From Salarchaeum japonicum (GTDB lineage Archaea; Halobacteriota; Halobacteria; Halobacteriales; Halobacteriaceae): a stretch of 64,000 nt of DNA. The translations under genes and the position numbers were made by a program. Within the stretch, counting starts at the first letter, position 1; every line of letters starts with the position of its first letter. Location of the stretch: contig NZ_CP085324.1 of assembly GCF_020614395.1 (NCBI RefSeq), positions 1,307,564 to 1,371,563 of the forward strand. The letters run 5' to 3'. Under the pieces are notes generated by a model, which saw nothing but the letters and a program-made list of their open reading frames with translations, was not told the DNA's origin and did not search any database. Shown in pieces: positions 16,470 to 25,159 of this stretch.

Positions 16470-17140
16470 GGGAGTTCGAGGCCGTCGCGGCGGCCGTCGA
16501 GCACGTCGAACGTCTCGCCCCTTCGGGTTTCGAGCCAGTAGAGCAGTCGCTCCGCCCAGTCGAGTTTCTTCGCCTTCATCGCGTCCACGGTGGGGTCGTC
16601 GAAGTCCCAGCCCGGGAAGACGAGTTCGGTCGCGCCGAGTTCGTCGGCGAGGAAGGCGGCGCGGTCGCCGTCCGTGAACCCGCCGAAGTCGTACACGGAG
16701 TCACGGGGTTCGGCCTGCGTCGTGCAGAGCACGTGGTCGGCGTCGAACTCGGGGAGCCACTCCGCGATGGCGGGAATGTTGTCGCCGTGGGCGTGCGCGA
16801 CGACCGGGTCTCCCCGCAGCGTGCGGTCGCGGGCGGTGGCGGGGTTCTTGTCGAGGTCGGTGACCATCGCGTCCACCCGGATGCCGGCGTCGGCGAGGAT
16901 GTCGGTGGCGGTGGACGCGGCGAACACGCGGTCGGCGTCCCGGGCGAGGTCGAGGTCGTCGGAGAGGGACGGCCCCGCGCCGGCGACGGCGACGGTGTCA
17001 CCGCGCGCGTCGAGGCGGTCGCGGTCGAACGGCCGCGCGTACTCGCTGATGCGGTCGCGGGCGCGTTCGTCGGCCTCGCGGCTGAAGTCGAAATCGGTGA
17101 GTACGCGCTCGTAGACGGAGTTCCAGGTATCGTAGTCCAT
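16466..17140 (-). CDS. mptE: 6-hydroxymethyl-7,8-dihydropterin pyrophosphokinase, MptE type
   Basis: 224-aa DUF115-family enzyme, the archaeal non-homologous replacement for FolK. It transfers pyrophosphate from ATP to hydroxymethyl-dihydropterin. The nucleotide-binding loop is V-A-G-A-G-P-S-L near residue 57, followed by A-A-S-T-A-T, D-A-M-V-T-D-L-D and H-A-H-G-D-N. The product feeds dihydropteroate synthase, whose gene lies 128 bp upstream on the same strand, so two consecutive steps are encoded together. The gene overlaps the convergent qor-like gene by CTAG. Confidence 0.9.
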   Translation of the reverse strand: MDYDTWNSVYERVLTDFDFSREADERARDRISEYARPFDRDRLDARGDTVAVAGAGPSLSDDLDLARDADRVFAASTATDILADAGIRVDAMVTDLDKNPATARDRTLRGDPVVAHAHGDNIPAIAEWLPEFDADHVLCTTQAEPRDSVYDFGGFTDGDRAAFLADELGATELVFPGWDFDDPTVDAMKAKKLDWAERLLYWLETRRGETFDVLDGRRDGLELP

Positions 17141-17268
17141 GTGGCAATCGCTCGTCGGTGTAGAAATTCGGGGAGTCCGAGCCGACCCCGCCGCAGTGTG
17201 TACCCCTACCCACGCGGGGGGTCAGCCTCCGCTCGCGGATTTTCCCGCCGCAGGTATAAGCTTTCTCG

Positions 17269-18396
17269 TTACGTCAGGGTGTTCCGGATGCCGGCGGCGA
17301 CTTCGGGGAGTCGGCCAGCGCCGTCCTCGACCGCGTCCGCGACGGTTTCGAGGCTCGCGACTGTGCCGGCGAGGAAGACGGTTTCGTCCCCGGACGCGAC
17401 CGCGCCGGCGGCGGACGCGGCGGCGACGAGGGTGTCGCGGTCGGCGTCGGTGAGGCCGCGCACGCTGAACGCGCGCGACACGCTCCTCGCTGCGTCCGCC
17501 GTCGCGCCCTCGTGTTCGTCGAGGTGGCGTTCGGCCTCCCGGACGGTCGTCACGTCCAGTTCCTCCACGGTGGGCGTGCGGGTGCGCTCGCGGGTGAACG
17601 CGTCCCCGATGACGGCGGCGTCCCGGGTCTCGGCCACGTCGTGCGTCCGAATCACGTGCGCGCCGCGCTCGACGGCCATCGAGGTGGCGGCGAGGCTGAC
17701 GGGGAGCGCTTCTTCGGTGCTCCGACCGGCGAGGTCGCGGAGGAAGTTCTTCCGATTGATTGAGACGAGAATCGGGCGGCCGAGCGCGCGGAACTCCCGC
17801 AGGCGCTCGAACGTCTCCCGGTCGTCTGCGAGCGTCTTTCCCTCCGACCACCCGCCGAACGCGGGGTCGATGAGGGTCTTGTCCGTGAAGCCGTTCAGGC
17901 CGAGCGCGTCGTAGATGTCGTCGACGGACTCGACCGCGCCGGGGCGTTCGAGGTCGGGCGGACTCGCCATCTTCGCCACCGCGGCGTCGTGCGCCTCGCA
18001 CACGCCCGGCATCTCGGGGTCGGCGAACCCGCAGATGTCGTTCACCATGTCGAACCCGCCCGCGAGCGCCGCGTCCGCGACCTCGTGATACCTGGTCTCT
18101 ATCGAGAAGACCGCGTCGCCCTCGACGCGCTCGATGGTTTCGAGCGCGATGTCGAGCCGGTCGAGTTCCTGTTCCGCGCTCAGGACGTCGAACTTCTTGT
18201 TCGCGGACTCCAGGCCGATGTCGATGATGTCCGCGCCCTCCGCGAGCAGTTCGTCCTCGACGTACGCCGCGGCTTCGGCGGGGTCGTCGTACACGCTCGG
18301 CGAGTACGGTGACTCCGCGGAGACGTTCAGCACGCCCATGATGCGGGGCGGGTGGTCGTCCCCGATTCCGAGGCCGGCGGCGTCGACAGTTCGCAT
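17269..18396 (-). CDS. folP: Dihydropteroate synthase-family protein with C-terminal extension
   Basis: 375-aa pterin-binding TIM-barrel enzyme that joins hydroxymethyl-pterin pyrophosphate to an arylamine. Diagnostic parts are I-M-G-V-L-N-V-S-A-E-S-P, G-A-D-I-I-D-I-G-L-E-S, S-I-E-T-R-Y, M-V-N-D-I-C-G and H-V-I-R-T-H-D-V near residue 245. The family core ends near 275; about 100 further residues of unknown role follow. Some haloarchaea carry a FolC-FolP fusion instead, so this stand-alone form is notable. The ATG at 18396 was preferred to a GTG at 18423. It precedes mptE in the same direction. Confidence 0.9.
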   Translation of the reverse strand: MRTVDAAGLGIGDDHPPRIMGVLNVSAESPYSPSVYDDPAEAAAYVEDELLAEGADIIDIGLESANKKFDVLSAEQELDRLDIALETIERVEGDAVFSIETRYHEVADAALAGGFDMVNDICGFADPEMPGVCEAHDAAVAKMASPPDLERPGAVESVDDIYDALGLNGFTDKTLIDPAFGGWSEGKTLADDRETFERLREFRALGRPILVSINRKNFLRDLAGRSTEEALPVSLAATSMAVERGAHVIRTHDVAETRDAAVIGDAFTRERTRTPTVEELDVTTVREAERHLDEHEGATADAARSVSRAFSVRGLTDADRDTLVAAASAAGAVASGDETVFLAGTVASLETVADAVEDGAGRLPEVAAGIRNTLT

Positions 18397-18482
18397 ACCG
18401 GATGGGGCGAGTGCCACCGTCAAAGAGTCGGCGCTTCCGGCGTGTCACGCGGTTTTTACGCGACCGCCGGCTACCGTGCGCC

Positions 18483-19199
18483 ATGAAGCCGGTCGTCGCG
18501 GTCGTGGACGCGGAGACGTCGGGGAACGTCGGCACCATCGCGCGAGCGATGAAGAACTTCGGGTTCGAAGACCTCTACCTCGTCAATCCGCCGGACTTGC
18601 ACCGGGATAGCGAGGCGTACGGGTTCGCCGGGCAAGCCCGGGAGGACGTACTGCCGAACGCCGAAATCGTGACGTTCGACTACCTCGTGGAGAACTTCCA
18701 CACGGTGGGGTTCACGTCCATCACGAACGAGGACGCGCGAAAGCACACGCGATTCCCGTTCCGCACGCCCGACGAGCTCGTCGCGTCGCTGTCGGACGTG
18801 GAGACGCAGACCTGTCTGGTGTTCGGGCGGGAGCGCGTCGGCCTCGTGAACGAGGAGCTCGAACGCATCGACGAGGTGGCGTCGATTCCCGCGAGCGCGG
18901 ACTACCCCTCGCTCAACCTCGGGCAGGCGGCGACCGTCGCGCTGTACGAACTCCAGGACCTCGCGCGCGACGACAGCCAGCTCCCCGACGTGTCCACCCA
19001 GCGCGCGGACGAGGCGGAAATCGAGGCGTTCTACGACCACTTCGGGGAGTTCCTCGACGACCTCGACTACCCGGGCGAGAAGAAACCGAAGACGCTCCGG
19101 ATGATGCGGCGCATCCTCGGGCGCGCGCACCCGACCGGACGCGAGGTGAACACGCTCCGTGGTATCCTGCGCCGTGCTCAGAGGAAGGCTGACGACTAA
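18483..19199 (+). CDS. trmJ: tRNA 2'-O-methyltransferase of the TrmJ/SpoU (SPOUT) family
   Basis: 238-aa RNA methyltransferase. The N-terminal SPOUT knot shows S-G-N-V-G-T-I-A-R-A-M-K-N-F-G-F, V-F-G-R-E-R-V-G-L, I-P-A-S-A-D-Y-P-S-L-N-L-G-Q-A. The C-terminal tail with R-M-M-R-R-I-L-G-R-A and L-R-G-I-L-R-R is typical of TrmJ, which methylates the ribose of residue 32 in tRNA using SAM. The ATG at 18483 follows basic upstream sequence that is not family-like. It is divergent from folP with 86 bp between the starts. Confidence 0.93.
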   Translation: MKPVVAVVDAETSGNVGTIARAMKNFGFEDLYLVNPPDLHRDSEAYGFAGQAREDVLPNAEIVTFDYLVENFHTVGFTSITNEDARKHTRFPFRTPDELVASLSDVETQTCLVFGRERVGLVNEELERIDEVASIPASADYPSLNLGQAATVALYELQDLARDDSQLPDVSTQRADEAEIEAFYDHFGEFLDDLDYPGEKKPKTLRMMRRILGRAHPTGREVNTLRGILRRAQRKADD

Positions 19200-19235
19200 A
19201 CGTTTTTGTGTATAGATACGTATGTTGGAGTAACG

Positions 19236-20051
19236 ATGCCTTCTGCCCTCTCCCCACAGACACAATACATGGCGTACGTCGCCATCGCCTCCTTGGGCGC
19301 GTTCGCGCTCGGCGCGTACGTCTTCCTCCCGGACTTACGATTGAAGCGCGAGGTTCGGGAGTTCCTGCGGACGGACTGGAAGTATCTCGGGGTGGCGTGG
19401 GTGTTGACGTTCGGCGTGAACGAGCTCGCGAAGTACCACGTCGAGACGGCGTTCACGGACACCATCTACGCGATGGAGGGCGCGACGGTCGGCGTGTTCC
19501 AGACGGTGACGGCGCGCCCGCTCACGATGCTGTTCGTGTTCGTCTACCTCGTGGGCTTCCCGTTCGTCGTCCTGTTCACGTACTTCAAGCTGAAGGCGCA
19601 CGACCGCGAGCAGGCCTACCGGTACGCGGCGGCGTACGCGTGTCTCGTCCTGCTCGCCGCGCCGTTCTTCGTGTTCGTGCCGGTGAAGGTGACGGGGTAC
19701 TCGCTGGTGTCGGTTCGGCCGCTGTTGTACGACCTGAACTCCATCGTGATGGCGGGGACGTTCGCGACGGACACCCTGATGAAGTCGTTCCCCAGCCTCC
19801 ACACGGGCCTCTCGACGCTCGCCGCCATCTTCGCGTGGAAGACCGGCGACCGCCTGTACGCGTGGACGGTGACGGTCGCCGCGGGCTGTATCGTGGTGTC
19901 CACGTTCTACCTCGGCATCCACTGGCTGCTCGACGCGGCGTTCGCGGTCGTGCTCGTGCTCATCGCGCACGAGATATCGCAGCGGATTCCGCTCACGTTC
20001 GACCTAGGCTCGCTGCGCGGCGCGGGTCGTGGCGCGGGCGACCGAGAGTAA
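19236..20051 (+). CDS. PAP2-family membrane phosphatase
   Basis: 271-aa integral membrane protein with about six helices. The lipid phosphatase motifs are partly visible: K-S-F-P-S-L-H-T-G (C2, catalytic His) and Y-L-G-I-H-W-L-L-D (C3). It probably dephosphorylates a polyprenyl or phospholipid head group, or acts as a phosphotransferase like inositol-phosphoceramide synthase relatives. The ATG at 19236 is preferred. It ends inside the 3' end of the convergent EamA gene, a 48-bp overlap. Confidence 0.85.
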   Translation: MPSALSPQTQYMAYVAIASLGAFALGAYVFLPDLRLKREVREFLRTDWKYLGVAWVLTFGVNELAKYHVETAFTDTIYAMEGATVGVFQTVTARPLTMLFVFVYLVGFPFVVLFTYFKLKAHDREQAYRYAAAYACLVLLAAPFFVFVPVKVTGYSLVSVRPLLYDLNSIVMAGTFATDTLMKSFPSLHTGLSTLAAIFAWKTGDRLYAWTVTVAAGCIVVSTFYLGIHWLLDAAFAVVLVLIAHEISQRIPLTFDLGSLRGAGRGAGDRE

Positions 20052-20945
20052 CGCGCGGCGCTTGAGGAGCGCGAACCCGAGGAGGATGGCGGCGAACCCG
20101 ACGACGGTGGTTTCTTCGACGACGTGGCCGAACGCGAGCCAGGTGACGAGCGTCGCGACCGCGGGTTCGGCGTACCCGACGAGGTTGATTTCGGTGGGGC
20201 TGGCGCGTTCGAGGAGGACGAAGTAGAGGAGGTAGCCGCCGGCACCGGCGACGAGCGAGAGGTAGAGGAGGCTGCCGACGCTGGTGGCGTTCCACGAGAC
20301 GCCGGCGAGGGATTCGCCGCGCAGGACGCCGACGAGGAGGAGGGCGGCCGAGCCGAGGAGCATCGCCCACGCCTGCGTGGTCTGGACGGGGAGGCCGGCG
20401 TCGAGTGGGCGGGAGGCGACGCTGCCGAGCGCGAAGCTGAGCGCGCCGCAGAAGACGAGGAGGACGCCGAGGACGCTGGTGGAGCCGACGCCCGCGCCGG
20501 GGAGTGCGATGACGGCCACGCCGGCGACGCCGAACGCGAGGCCGGCGGCTTCGACGAGGCCGATGGAGTCGTCGGGGAGGAGGGCGCTTGCGAGCGGCGC
20601 GGTGAGGACGGGCGTGAGGCTGATGACGACGGCGGCGACCGCGCCGGTGACGTGCTGTTCGCCGAGGTAGAGGAAGCCGTGGTACGCGCCGACGACGAGG
20701 ACGGCGACGACGCCGACGTGCAGCCACTCGTCGCGGGTGCGGGGGACGCGGCGGTCGGCGGTGGCGAGCGCGACGCCGAGGAGGACGACGCCGGCGATGA
20801 CGTAGCGGAGGCCCGCGAAGAGGAGGGGCGGGACGTGGTGCAGTCCGACTTCGATGGCGACGAACGACGTGCCCCAGGCGAGCGCGAGGAGGCAGAAGAG
20901 GAGCGCGGTTTCGGAGCCCGCCCCCAGAATCCCTTTCGTTTTCAT
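20004..20945 (-). CDS. EamA/DMT-superfamily transporter
   Basis: 313-aa membrane protein with ten predicted helices in two EamA repeats. The first repeat shows A-W-G-T-S-F-V-A-I and H-V-T-G-A-V-A-A; the second ends with G-Y-A-E-P-A-V-A and A-I-L-L-G-F-A-L-L. DMT exporters often carry amino acids, metabolites or amines; the cargo is unknown. It is divergent from an Lrp/AsnC-type regulator, a common arrangement when the regulator controls the exporter. Confidence 0.9.
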   Translation of the reverse strand: MKTKGILGAGSETALLFCLLALAWGTSFVAIEVGLHHVPPLLFAGLRYVIAGVVLLGVALATADRRVPRTRDEWLHVGVVAVLVVGAYHGFLYLGEQHVTGAVAAVVISLTPVLTAPLASALLPDDSIGLVEAAGLAFGVAGVAVIALPGAGVGSTSVLGVLLVFCGALSFALGSVASRPLDAGLPVQTTQAWAMLLGSAALLLVGVLRGESLAGVSWNATSVGSLLYLSLVAGAGGYLLYFVLLERASPTEINLVGYAEPAVATLVTWLAFGHVVEETTVVGFAAILLGFALLKRRALLSVARATTRAAQRA

Positions 20946-20972
20946 ATATAACTACATCACAGACGGAACTTC

Positions 20973-20978
20973 TTAAAC
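20973..20978 (-). promoter_or_regulatory. TATA-like element upstream of the EamA gene
   Basis: On the minus strand the context is GAGTTTAAGAAG. The TTTAAG core sits about 30 nt before the ATG at 20945, which fits leaderless transcription. It lies within the 152-bp gap shared with the divergent Lrp/AsnC-type gene. Confidence 0.45.
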
Positions 20979-21097
20979 TCATCTACAACAGTACGCGGTG
21001 TTCCGGGATGATAGTTCAGGACAGTCGGTGGGAGTTGGAGCGAGCGCCAGGTCTCGTGGTCGGTGGTTACTTGCCGGTCACCGCCGACAGCGACCGT

Positions 21098-21589
21098 ATG
21101 GACGAACGCGACGTGCGACTCCTCAAGGCCATCAGCGACCTCGGCACCGGGAGTCCGGAACGCCTCCACGAGGAGACCGACATCCCCGTCTCCACCATCC
21201 ACTACCGGCTCAACAACCTCCGGGAGGCCGGCGTCATCACGAACGACCTCTACGACATCGACCTCGACGCGCTCGGCCTCGACGTCACCGTCGTCGTGGA
21301 GGTGCTCGCGGACTACAGCGGCCCCTACGACGAGGTCGGCGAGGAAATCCTCGGCATCGAGGGCGTCACGCAGTGCTTCTTCACGATGGGCGAGACGGAC
21401 TTCGTCGTCGTCGCACACCTCCCGGACTCGGACGACGTGGAACGCCTCATCGGCGAGTTCGAAGCCATCGACGAGGTCGATAGAACCAACAGCACGTTCG
21501 TCATCAACGAACTCCGGGACGCACAGCGCGCCCTCCAGTCGTACTCCCTCGACACGCTCCTCGAAAAACTCGCTGACGGCGACGATTAG
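21098..21589 (+). CDS. Lrp/AsnC-family transcriptional regulator
   Basis: 163-aa regulator. The N-terminal winged helix-turn-helix reads D-E-R-D-V-R-L-L-K-A-I-S-D-L-G, then I-P-V-S-T-I-H-Y-R-L-N-N-L-R-E-A-G-V-I. The C-terminal RAM/AsnC ligand domain contains V-T-V-V-V-E-V, G-I-E-G-V-T-Q-C-F-F-T-M-G-E-T-D-F-V-V. Such proteins sense amino acids or act as feast/famine regulators. The ATG at 21098 is preferred. It is divergent from the EamA exporter, its likely target. Its stop overlaps the gatE stop by 4 nt (TTAG). Confidence 0.9.
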   Translation: MDERDVRLLKAISDLGTGSPERLHEETDIPVSTIHYRLNNLREAGVITNDLYDIDLDALGLDVTVVVEVLADYSGPYDEVGEEILGIEGVTQCFFTMGETDFVVVAHLPDSDDVERLIGEFEAIDEVDRTNSTFVINELRDAQRALQSYSLDTLLEKLADGDD

Positions 21590-23454
21590 GCGCGCTTCTG
21601 GACTTCCTCGCGAAGCACGTCGGAGACGAGTTCGCCGTCCGCCTTCCCGCGGAGCGCGCCCATGCACTCGCCCATCAGCGCGGAGAACGCGCCCATGCCC
21701 TGCTCTTCTATCTGGGCTTCGTTTCGCTCCACGATTTCGACGATGGTCTCGCGAACCTCCTCCTCGCCGACGGAGCCGAGGCCGAGTTCGTCCGCCAGTT
21801 CGGCGGGGTCGGAGTCGGGGGATTCGGCGAGCGCGGCGAGGAGTTCGGGGACGCCCTCCTGCGTGAGTTCGTCGGCGACGACGAGTTCGAAGGTGCCGCG
21901 GAAGTGCTCGGCGGTGAGGTGGTCGGTGGGCACGTCGTCACGCCGGAGTTTCGTCACGGTGGATTCGAGCGTGCGCGCCGCGAGGTTCGCGTCCACGCCC
22001 ATCTCGACGGCCTCCTCGAACAGCCGCCAGCGCCGGCCGTACGCGACCTGCTCCGCCACGTCCTCGTTCAGGCCGTAGTCGTCGGTGTATCGCTCGACCT
22101 TCTCCGTGAGGAGTTCGGGCGGCTCGACCTCGCTCGGGTCGGGCGAGACCGGGGGAACGTCCGTCTCGGGGTACATCCGGGCCGCGCCGGGGAGCGGGCG
22201 GAGGTACTCGGTGGTGCCGCCCTCGTTCGCGCCCCGCGTCTCCTCGGGCACGCCCTCGATGGCGACCCGCGCGCGCTCCGCGACGGCCTCGATAGCGCCC
22301 TCCGCCACGTCCGCGTCCGCCGCGACGATGGCGACCGCGTCCTCCGGCCCGGCGTCCACGGTCTCCCGGAGCGCCGCGACCTCCTCGTCGGTGACGCCGT
22401 ACGCGGGCAGTTCGTCCGTGTGGAAGATGCCGCCCGCGCCGTGGCGCTTCGCGTGGTCGGAGAACTCGGTGCCGAGCCGGCGGTCGGGCTGGAGTTCCCG
22501 CCCGACGAGGCCGTCGAACCCGTAGAGGGGAACCGCGAACACGCGGCCGCCGGCGTCGAGCGCGCCCCGAATCACCGAGGAGTCCGTGGTCTCGAACGTG
22601 TCCGTGACGTTCTGCACGTCGCCCACGGAGGCGTCCCGGGACTGGAGCGACTCCGCGATGTCCAGCAGGCGAACCTGGCGCTTTACTTCGAGGCGGACGA
22701 GGTCTTCGATGTCGTCGAGGCTCTGCACGCCCTTCATCTCGACGCGCGCGCCGTCCGCGATGGAGACGTTCACGTCCTGGCGAATCGTCCCGAGGCCGCG
22801 CTTCACCTTGCCCGTCGAGCGGAGGAGCATGCCGATTCGCTCGGCGGCCTCCCGGGCCTGCTCGGGGCTCCGGATGTCGGGTTTCGTGCCGATTTCGACG
22901 AGCGGAATCCCGAGGCGGTCGAGGCCGTACCGAACCCCGGAGTCGGTCTCCTCGACGCGCTGGGCGGACTCCTCTTCGAGCATCACGTCCTCGATACCCA
23001 CTGCGCCCTCGCTCGTCTCGATTTCGCCCTCCTGGGAGAGGAGCGTGGAGCGCTGGAACCCGCTCGTGTTCGACCCGTCGATGACGACCTTCCGCATCAC
23101 GTGCGCCTCGTCCACCACGGTCGCGTCGAGGAGCTGGGAGATTTCGAGCGCGGTGTCGAGCGCCTCCTCGTCCAGCCGGTGGGGCGGTTCGTCGTCCTCC
23201 TCCACGAGACACGTCGAGTCGAACGCGAGGTACTCGAACTCGCGCTCGACCTGGGACTCCTCCAGGGCGGCCTCGTCCATCTCGCCGAGCTCGCTCTTCG
23301 TCGGGTGGAGGTAGCGCGTGAACGAACGCACGGCCTCCTCGGGTTCGCGGCGCGTCGTCGGACACCCGCAGAACAGCTTCTCCGCGGTGTCCAGTTGCTG
23401 GTGGATTTCGAGTCCCGCGACCAGGCCGAGGGACTCGTAGTCGAACTCACTCAT
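21586..23454 (-). CDS. gatE: Glutamyl-tRNA(Gln) amidotransferase subunit E
   Basis: 622-aa archaeal-specific subunit that, with GatD, converts Glu-tRNA(Gln) to Gln-tRNA(Gln). The N-terminal GatB-like kinase domain starts with G-L-E-I-H-Q-Q-L-D-T and continues with K-L-F-C-G-C-P-T-T; it also has S-G-F-Q-R-S-T and G-I-P-L-V-E-I-G-T. An AspRS-like insertion lies in the middle (G-A-G-G-I-F-H-T-D-E-L-P), and a YqeY-like helical tail ends the protein. GatD is not in this window. A TATA-like ATAAAAAAG lies 29 nt upstream. Confidence 0.96.
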   Translation of the reverse strand: MSEFDYESLGLVAGLEIHQQLDTAEKLFCGCPTTRREPEEAVRSFTRYLHPTKSELGEMDEAALEESQVEREFEYLAFDSTCLVEEDDEPPHRLDEEALDTALEISQLLDATVVDEAHVMRKVVIDGSNTSGFQRSTLLSQEGEIETSEGAVGIEDVMLEEESAQRVEETDSGVRYGLDRLGIPLVEIGTKPDIRSPEQAREAAERIGMLLRSTGKVKRGLGTIRQDVNVSIADGARVEMKGVQSLDDIEDLVRLEVKRQVRLLDIAESLQSRDASVGDVQNVTDTFETTDSSVIRGALDAGGRVFAVPLYGFDGLVGRELQPDRRLGTEFSDHAKRHGAGGIFHTDELPAYGVTDEEVAALRETVDAGPEDAVAIVAADADVAEGAIEAVAERARVAIEGVPEETRGANEGGTTEYLRPLPGAARMYPETDVPPVSPDPSEVEPPELLTEKVERYTDDYGLNEDVAEQVAYGRRWRLFEEAVEMGVDANLAARTLESTVTKLRRDDVPTDHLTAEHFRGTFELVVADELTQEGVPELLAALAESPDSDPAELADELGLGSVGEEEVRETIVEIVERNEAQIEEQGMGAFSALMGECMGALRGKADGELVSDVLREEVQKRA

Positions 23455-23478
23455 TACTGGGTCGTGTGCGTGCGAACG

Positions 23479-23487
23479 ATAAAAAAG
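23479..23487 (-). promoter_or_regulatory. TATA-like element of gatE
   Basis: CTTTTTTAT on the minus strand, centred about 29 nt before the gatE ATG at 23454. This is the spacing of a leaderless haloarchaeal promoter. Confidence 0.6.
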
Positions 23488-23505
23488 CGTCCAGTCCCGC
23501 CCGCC

Positions 23506-23829
23506 CTACTTTAGGTCGTCCCTGCGGTCTTCGTACTCCTCGCGGGTGAGGTCGCCGCGGGCGTACGCGAGCCGGAGTTCCTCCAGCGCCCGGTCGGTGT
23601 CGTCCGCGGCGAGCAGGCGGTAGACGAGGTAGCCGCCGCCGAACAGGAGGGCGAGCGAGGCGAGCGCCGGCAGGAAGACCCAGCCGCCGCCGGTTCCGTG
23701 CATCCCCCACGCGCCGTCCATCATCCCTATTCCGACCATCCCGAACGCCATGAAGACGAGCGGGAGGACGACGAGCGCGGCGATACCGACGAGGACGACG
23801 AGCAGGTCGTCCGAACTGCGTTCGGTCAT
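23506..23829 (-). CDS. SHOCT-domain membrane protein
   Basis: 107-aa small protein. Two hydrophobic helices occupy roughly residues 10-35 and 47-70, with a Gly/Met-rich link between them. The C-terminal 28 residues are a SHOCT domain: L-E-E-L-R-L-A-Y-A-R-G-D-L-T-R-E-E-Y-E-D-R. SHOCT tails are thought to mediate oligomerisation; no enzymatic role is implied. ATG at 23829 was chosen because the upstream extension is Arg-rich. Confidence 0.85.
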   Translation of the reverse strand: MTERSSDDLLVVLVGIAALVVLPLVFMAFGMVGIGMMDGAWGMHGTGGGWVFLPALASLALLFGGGYLVYRLLAADDTDRALEELRLAYARGDLTREEYEDRRDDLK

Positions 23830-23935
23830 ACTCCTATTCGGGGTCGCTAGAAGAAGTGCGTTCCGTCGGCACGCACGCCACCCGGTGACGCGAGTGTTAG
23901 CGCGCACTCAAGTCCGCGGAGTCCTAATCAGGGGT

Positions 23936-24910
23936 ATGAGCAGTCCGCCGCCCACGCCGGGCATCCACCACGTGACGTGTATCGCTGGCGACCCCCAGGA
24001 GAACCTCGACTTCTGGGTGGAGACGATGGGGCTCAGGCTGGTGAAGCAGTCCATCAACCAGGACGACCCCGGGACGTACCACTTCTTCTTCGCCGACGCG
24101 GAGGGAACGCCGGGCACCAGCATGACGTTCTTCCCCTGGGAGGACATGCGCCAGGGGAAGGTCGGGTCGGGGCAGGTGTCCCGCACGGCGTTCCGCGTAC
24201 CCGAGGGAAGTCTCGACTACTGGGAGGCGCGCTTCGACGAGTACGGCGTGCCGTACGAGGAGCGCGTCGAGCGGTTCGGCGAGACGGTGCTCCCGTTCGA
24301 GGATCCGGACGGGCTTCCGGTGGAACTCGTGGAAACCGAGATAGCGGACGACGACCCCGTCGTGCCGTGGACCGAGTTCGTGCCCGCGGAGCACGCGATT
24401 CGCGGGTTCCACTCGGTGACGCTCTGGATAGCGGACACGGAACCGACGATGGAACTCCTGGAGACGATGGGCCTGGAGCAGGTCGGGAGCGAGCAGTCGC
24501 CCGACGACACGCCCGGCGACGAACGCACGCGGTTCGCCGCCGCGGGTCCCGTCGGGACGTACGTGGACGTGTTGCCGACCATCGCGGGCGGCCGACAGGG
24601 CCACGGCACCGTCCACCACGTCGCGTTCCAGACGCCGACCGAAGACGACCAGTCCGCGATGCGGGAGGCGGTTCGGTCGCGCGGCCTCTCGCCCACCCAG
24701 CAGATAGACCGCCACTGGTTCCGCTCCGTCTACTTCCGCGAGCACGGCGGCGTCCTGTTCGAACTCGCGACCAGCGACCCCGGGTACGACAGCGACGAAC
24801 CGCTCGCCGACCTCGGCGGCCGCCTCGTCCTCCCCGGCCGGTTCGAGAACCGCCGCGACGAAATCGAGGCCGGGCTCCCCGACGTGACCGTTCCGGAACC
24901 CGACCGGTAG
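23936..24910 (+). CDS. VOC-family ring-cleaving dioxygenase (MhqO/MhqA-like)
   Basis: 324-aa protein with two vicinal-oxygen-chelate halves. Putative metal ligands lie in G-I-H-H-V-T-C-I-A-G-D at the start, F-H-S-V-T-L-W near residue 158, T-V-H-H-V-A-F-Q near 222 and G-V-L-F-E-L-A-T near 270. The family includes hydroquinone and catechol extradiol dioxygenases involved in quinone detoxification. The true substrate is unknown. The ATG at 23936 matches the usual P-G-I-H-H-V start; upstream in-frame codons are not family-like. Confidence 0.88.
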   Translation: MSSPPPTPGIHHVTCIAGDPQENLDFWVETMGLRLVKQSINQDDPGTYHFFFADAEGTPGTSMTFFPWEDMRQGKVGSGQVSRTAFRVPEGSLDYWEARFDEYGVPYEERVERFGETVLPFEDPDGLPVELVETEIADDDPVVPWTEFVPAEHAIRGFHSVTLWIADTEPTMELLETMGLEQVGSEQSPDDTPGDERTRFAAAGPVGTYVDVLPTIAGGRQGHGTVHHVAFQTPTEDDQSAMREAVRSRGLSPTQQIDRHWFRSVYFREHGGVLFELATSDPGYDSDEPLADLGGRLVLPGRFENRRDEIEAGLPDVTVPEPDR

Positions 24911-25159
24911 GCCCGGCCTATCCCCGGCTTAATCGGCCACTAACTATATCTATAGGGTACATAGGGATGGATGCAGGGGTTGGGCCCCCTACCATGATTG
25001 GGTGATGCGACCCGGGCGGTGGGACGCCGGGGTCGTATCGGCGAATCACCGCACCGGACGGCCGCGCGGAGACCTCACACACCTCCGCCCCACACCGGCT
25101 GTTCGGCCGCCGCACCCTCCCGAATACTTATAGCGGACAGGTCGAGTACTGTAGACACC
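24911..25159. other. Non-coding 249-bp gap with AT-rich patch
   Basis: The first 90 bases (about 24930-25010) are AT-richer than the surroundings and include CTATATCTATAG and a symmetrical GGGCCCCC run. Only very short open frames are present (12 codons plus, 25 codons minus), with nothing family-like. The right end has a TATA-like CTTATA at 25127 serving the next gene. The patch might hold a small RNA or regulator site, but no direct evidence was seen. Confidence 0.45.
25127..25132 (+). promoter_or_regulatory. TATA-like element of the small membrane protein gene
   Basis: CTTATA centred about 30 nt before the GTG at 25160. The spacing supports a leaderless transcript and the choice of that GTG as the start. 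Confidence 0.5.

Noticed and set aside
24918-24995. 25-codon minus-strand frame starting at an ATG near 24992
   Set aside because: It has no family features, is not acidic, and coincides with an AT-rich patch that more likely holds regulatory DNA.
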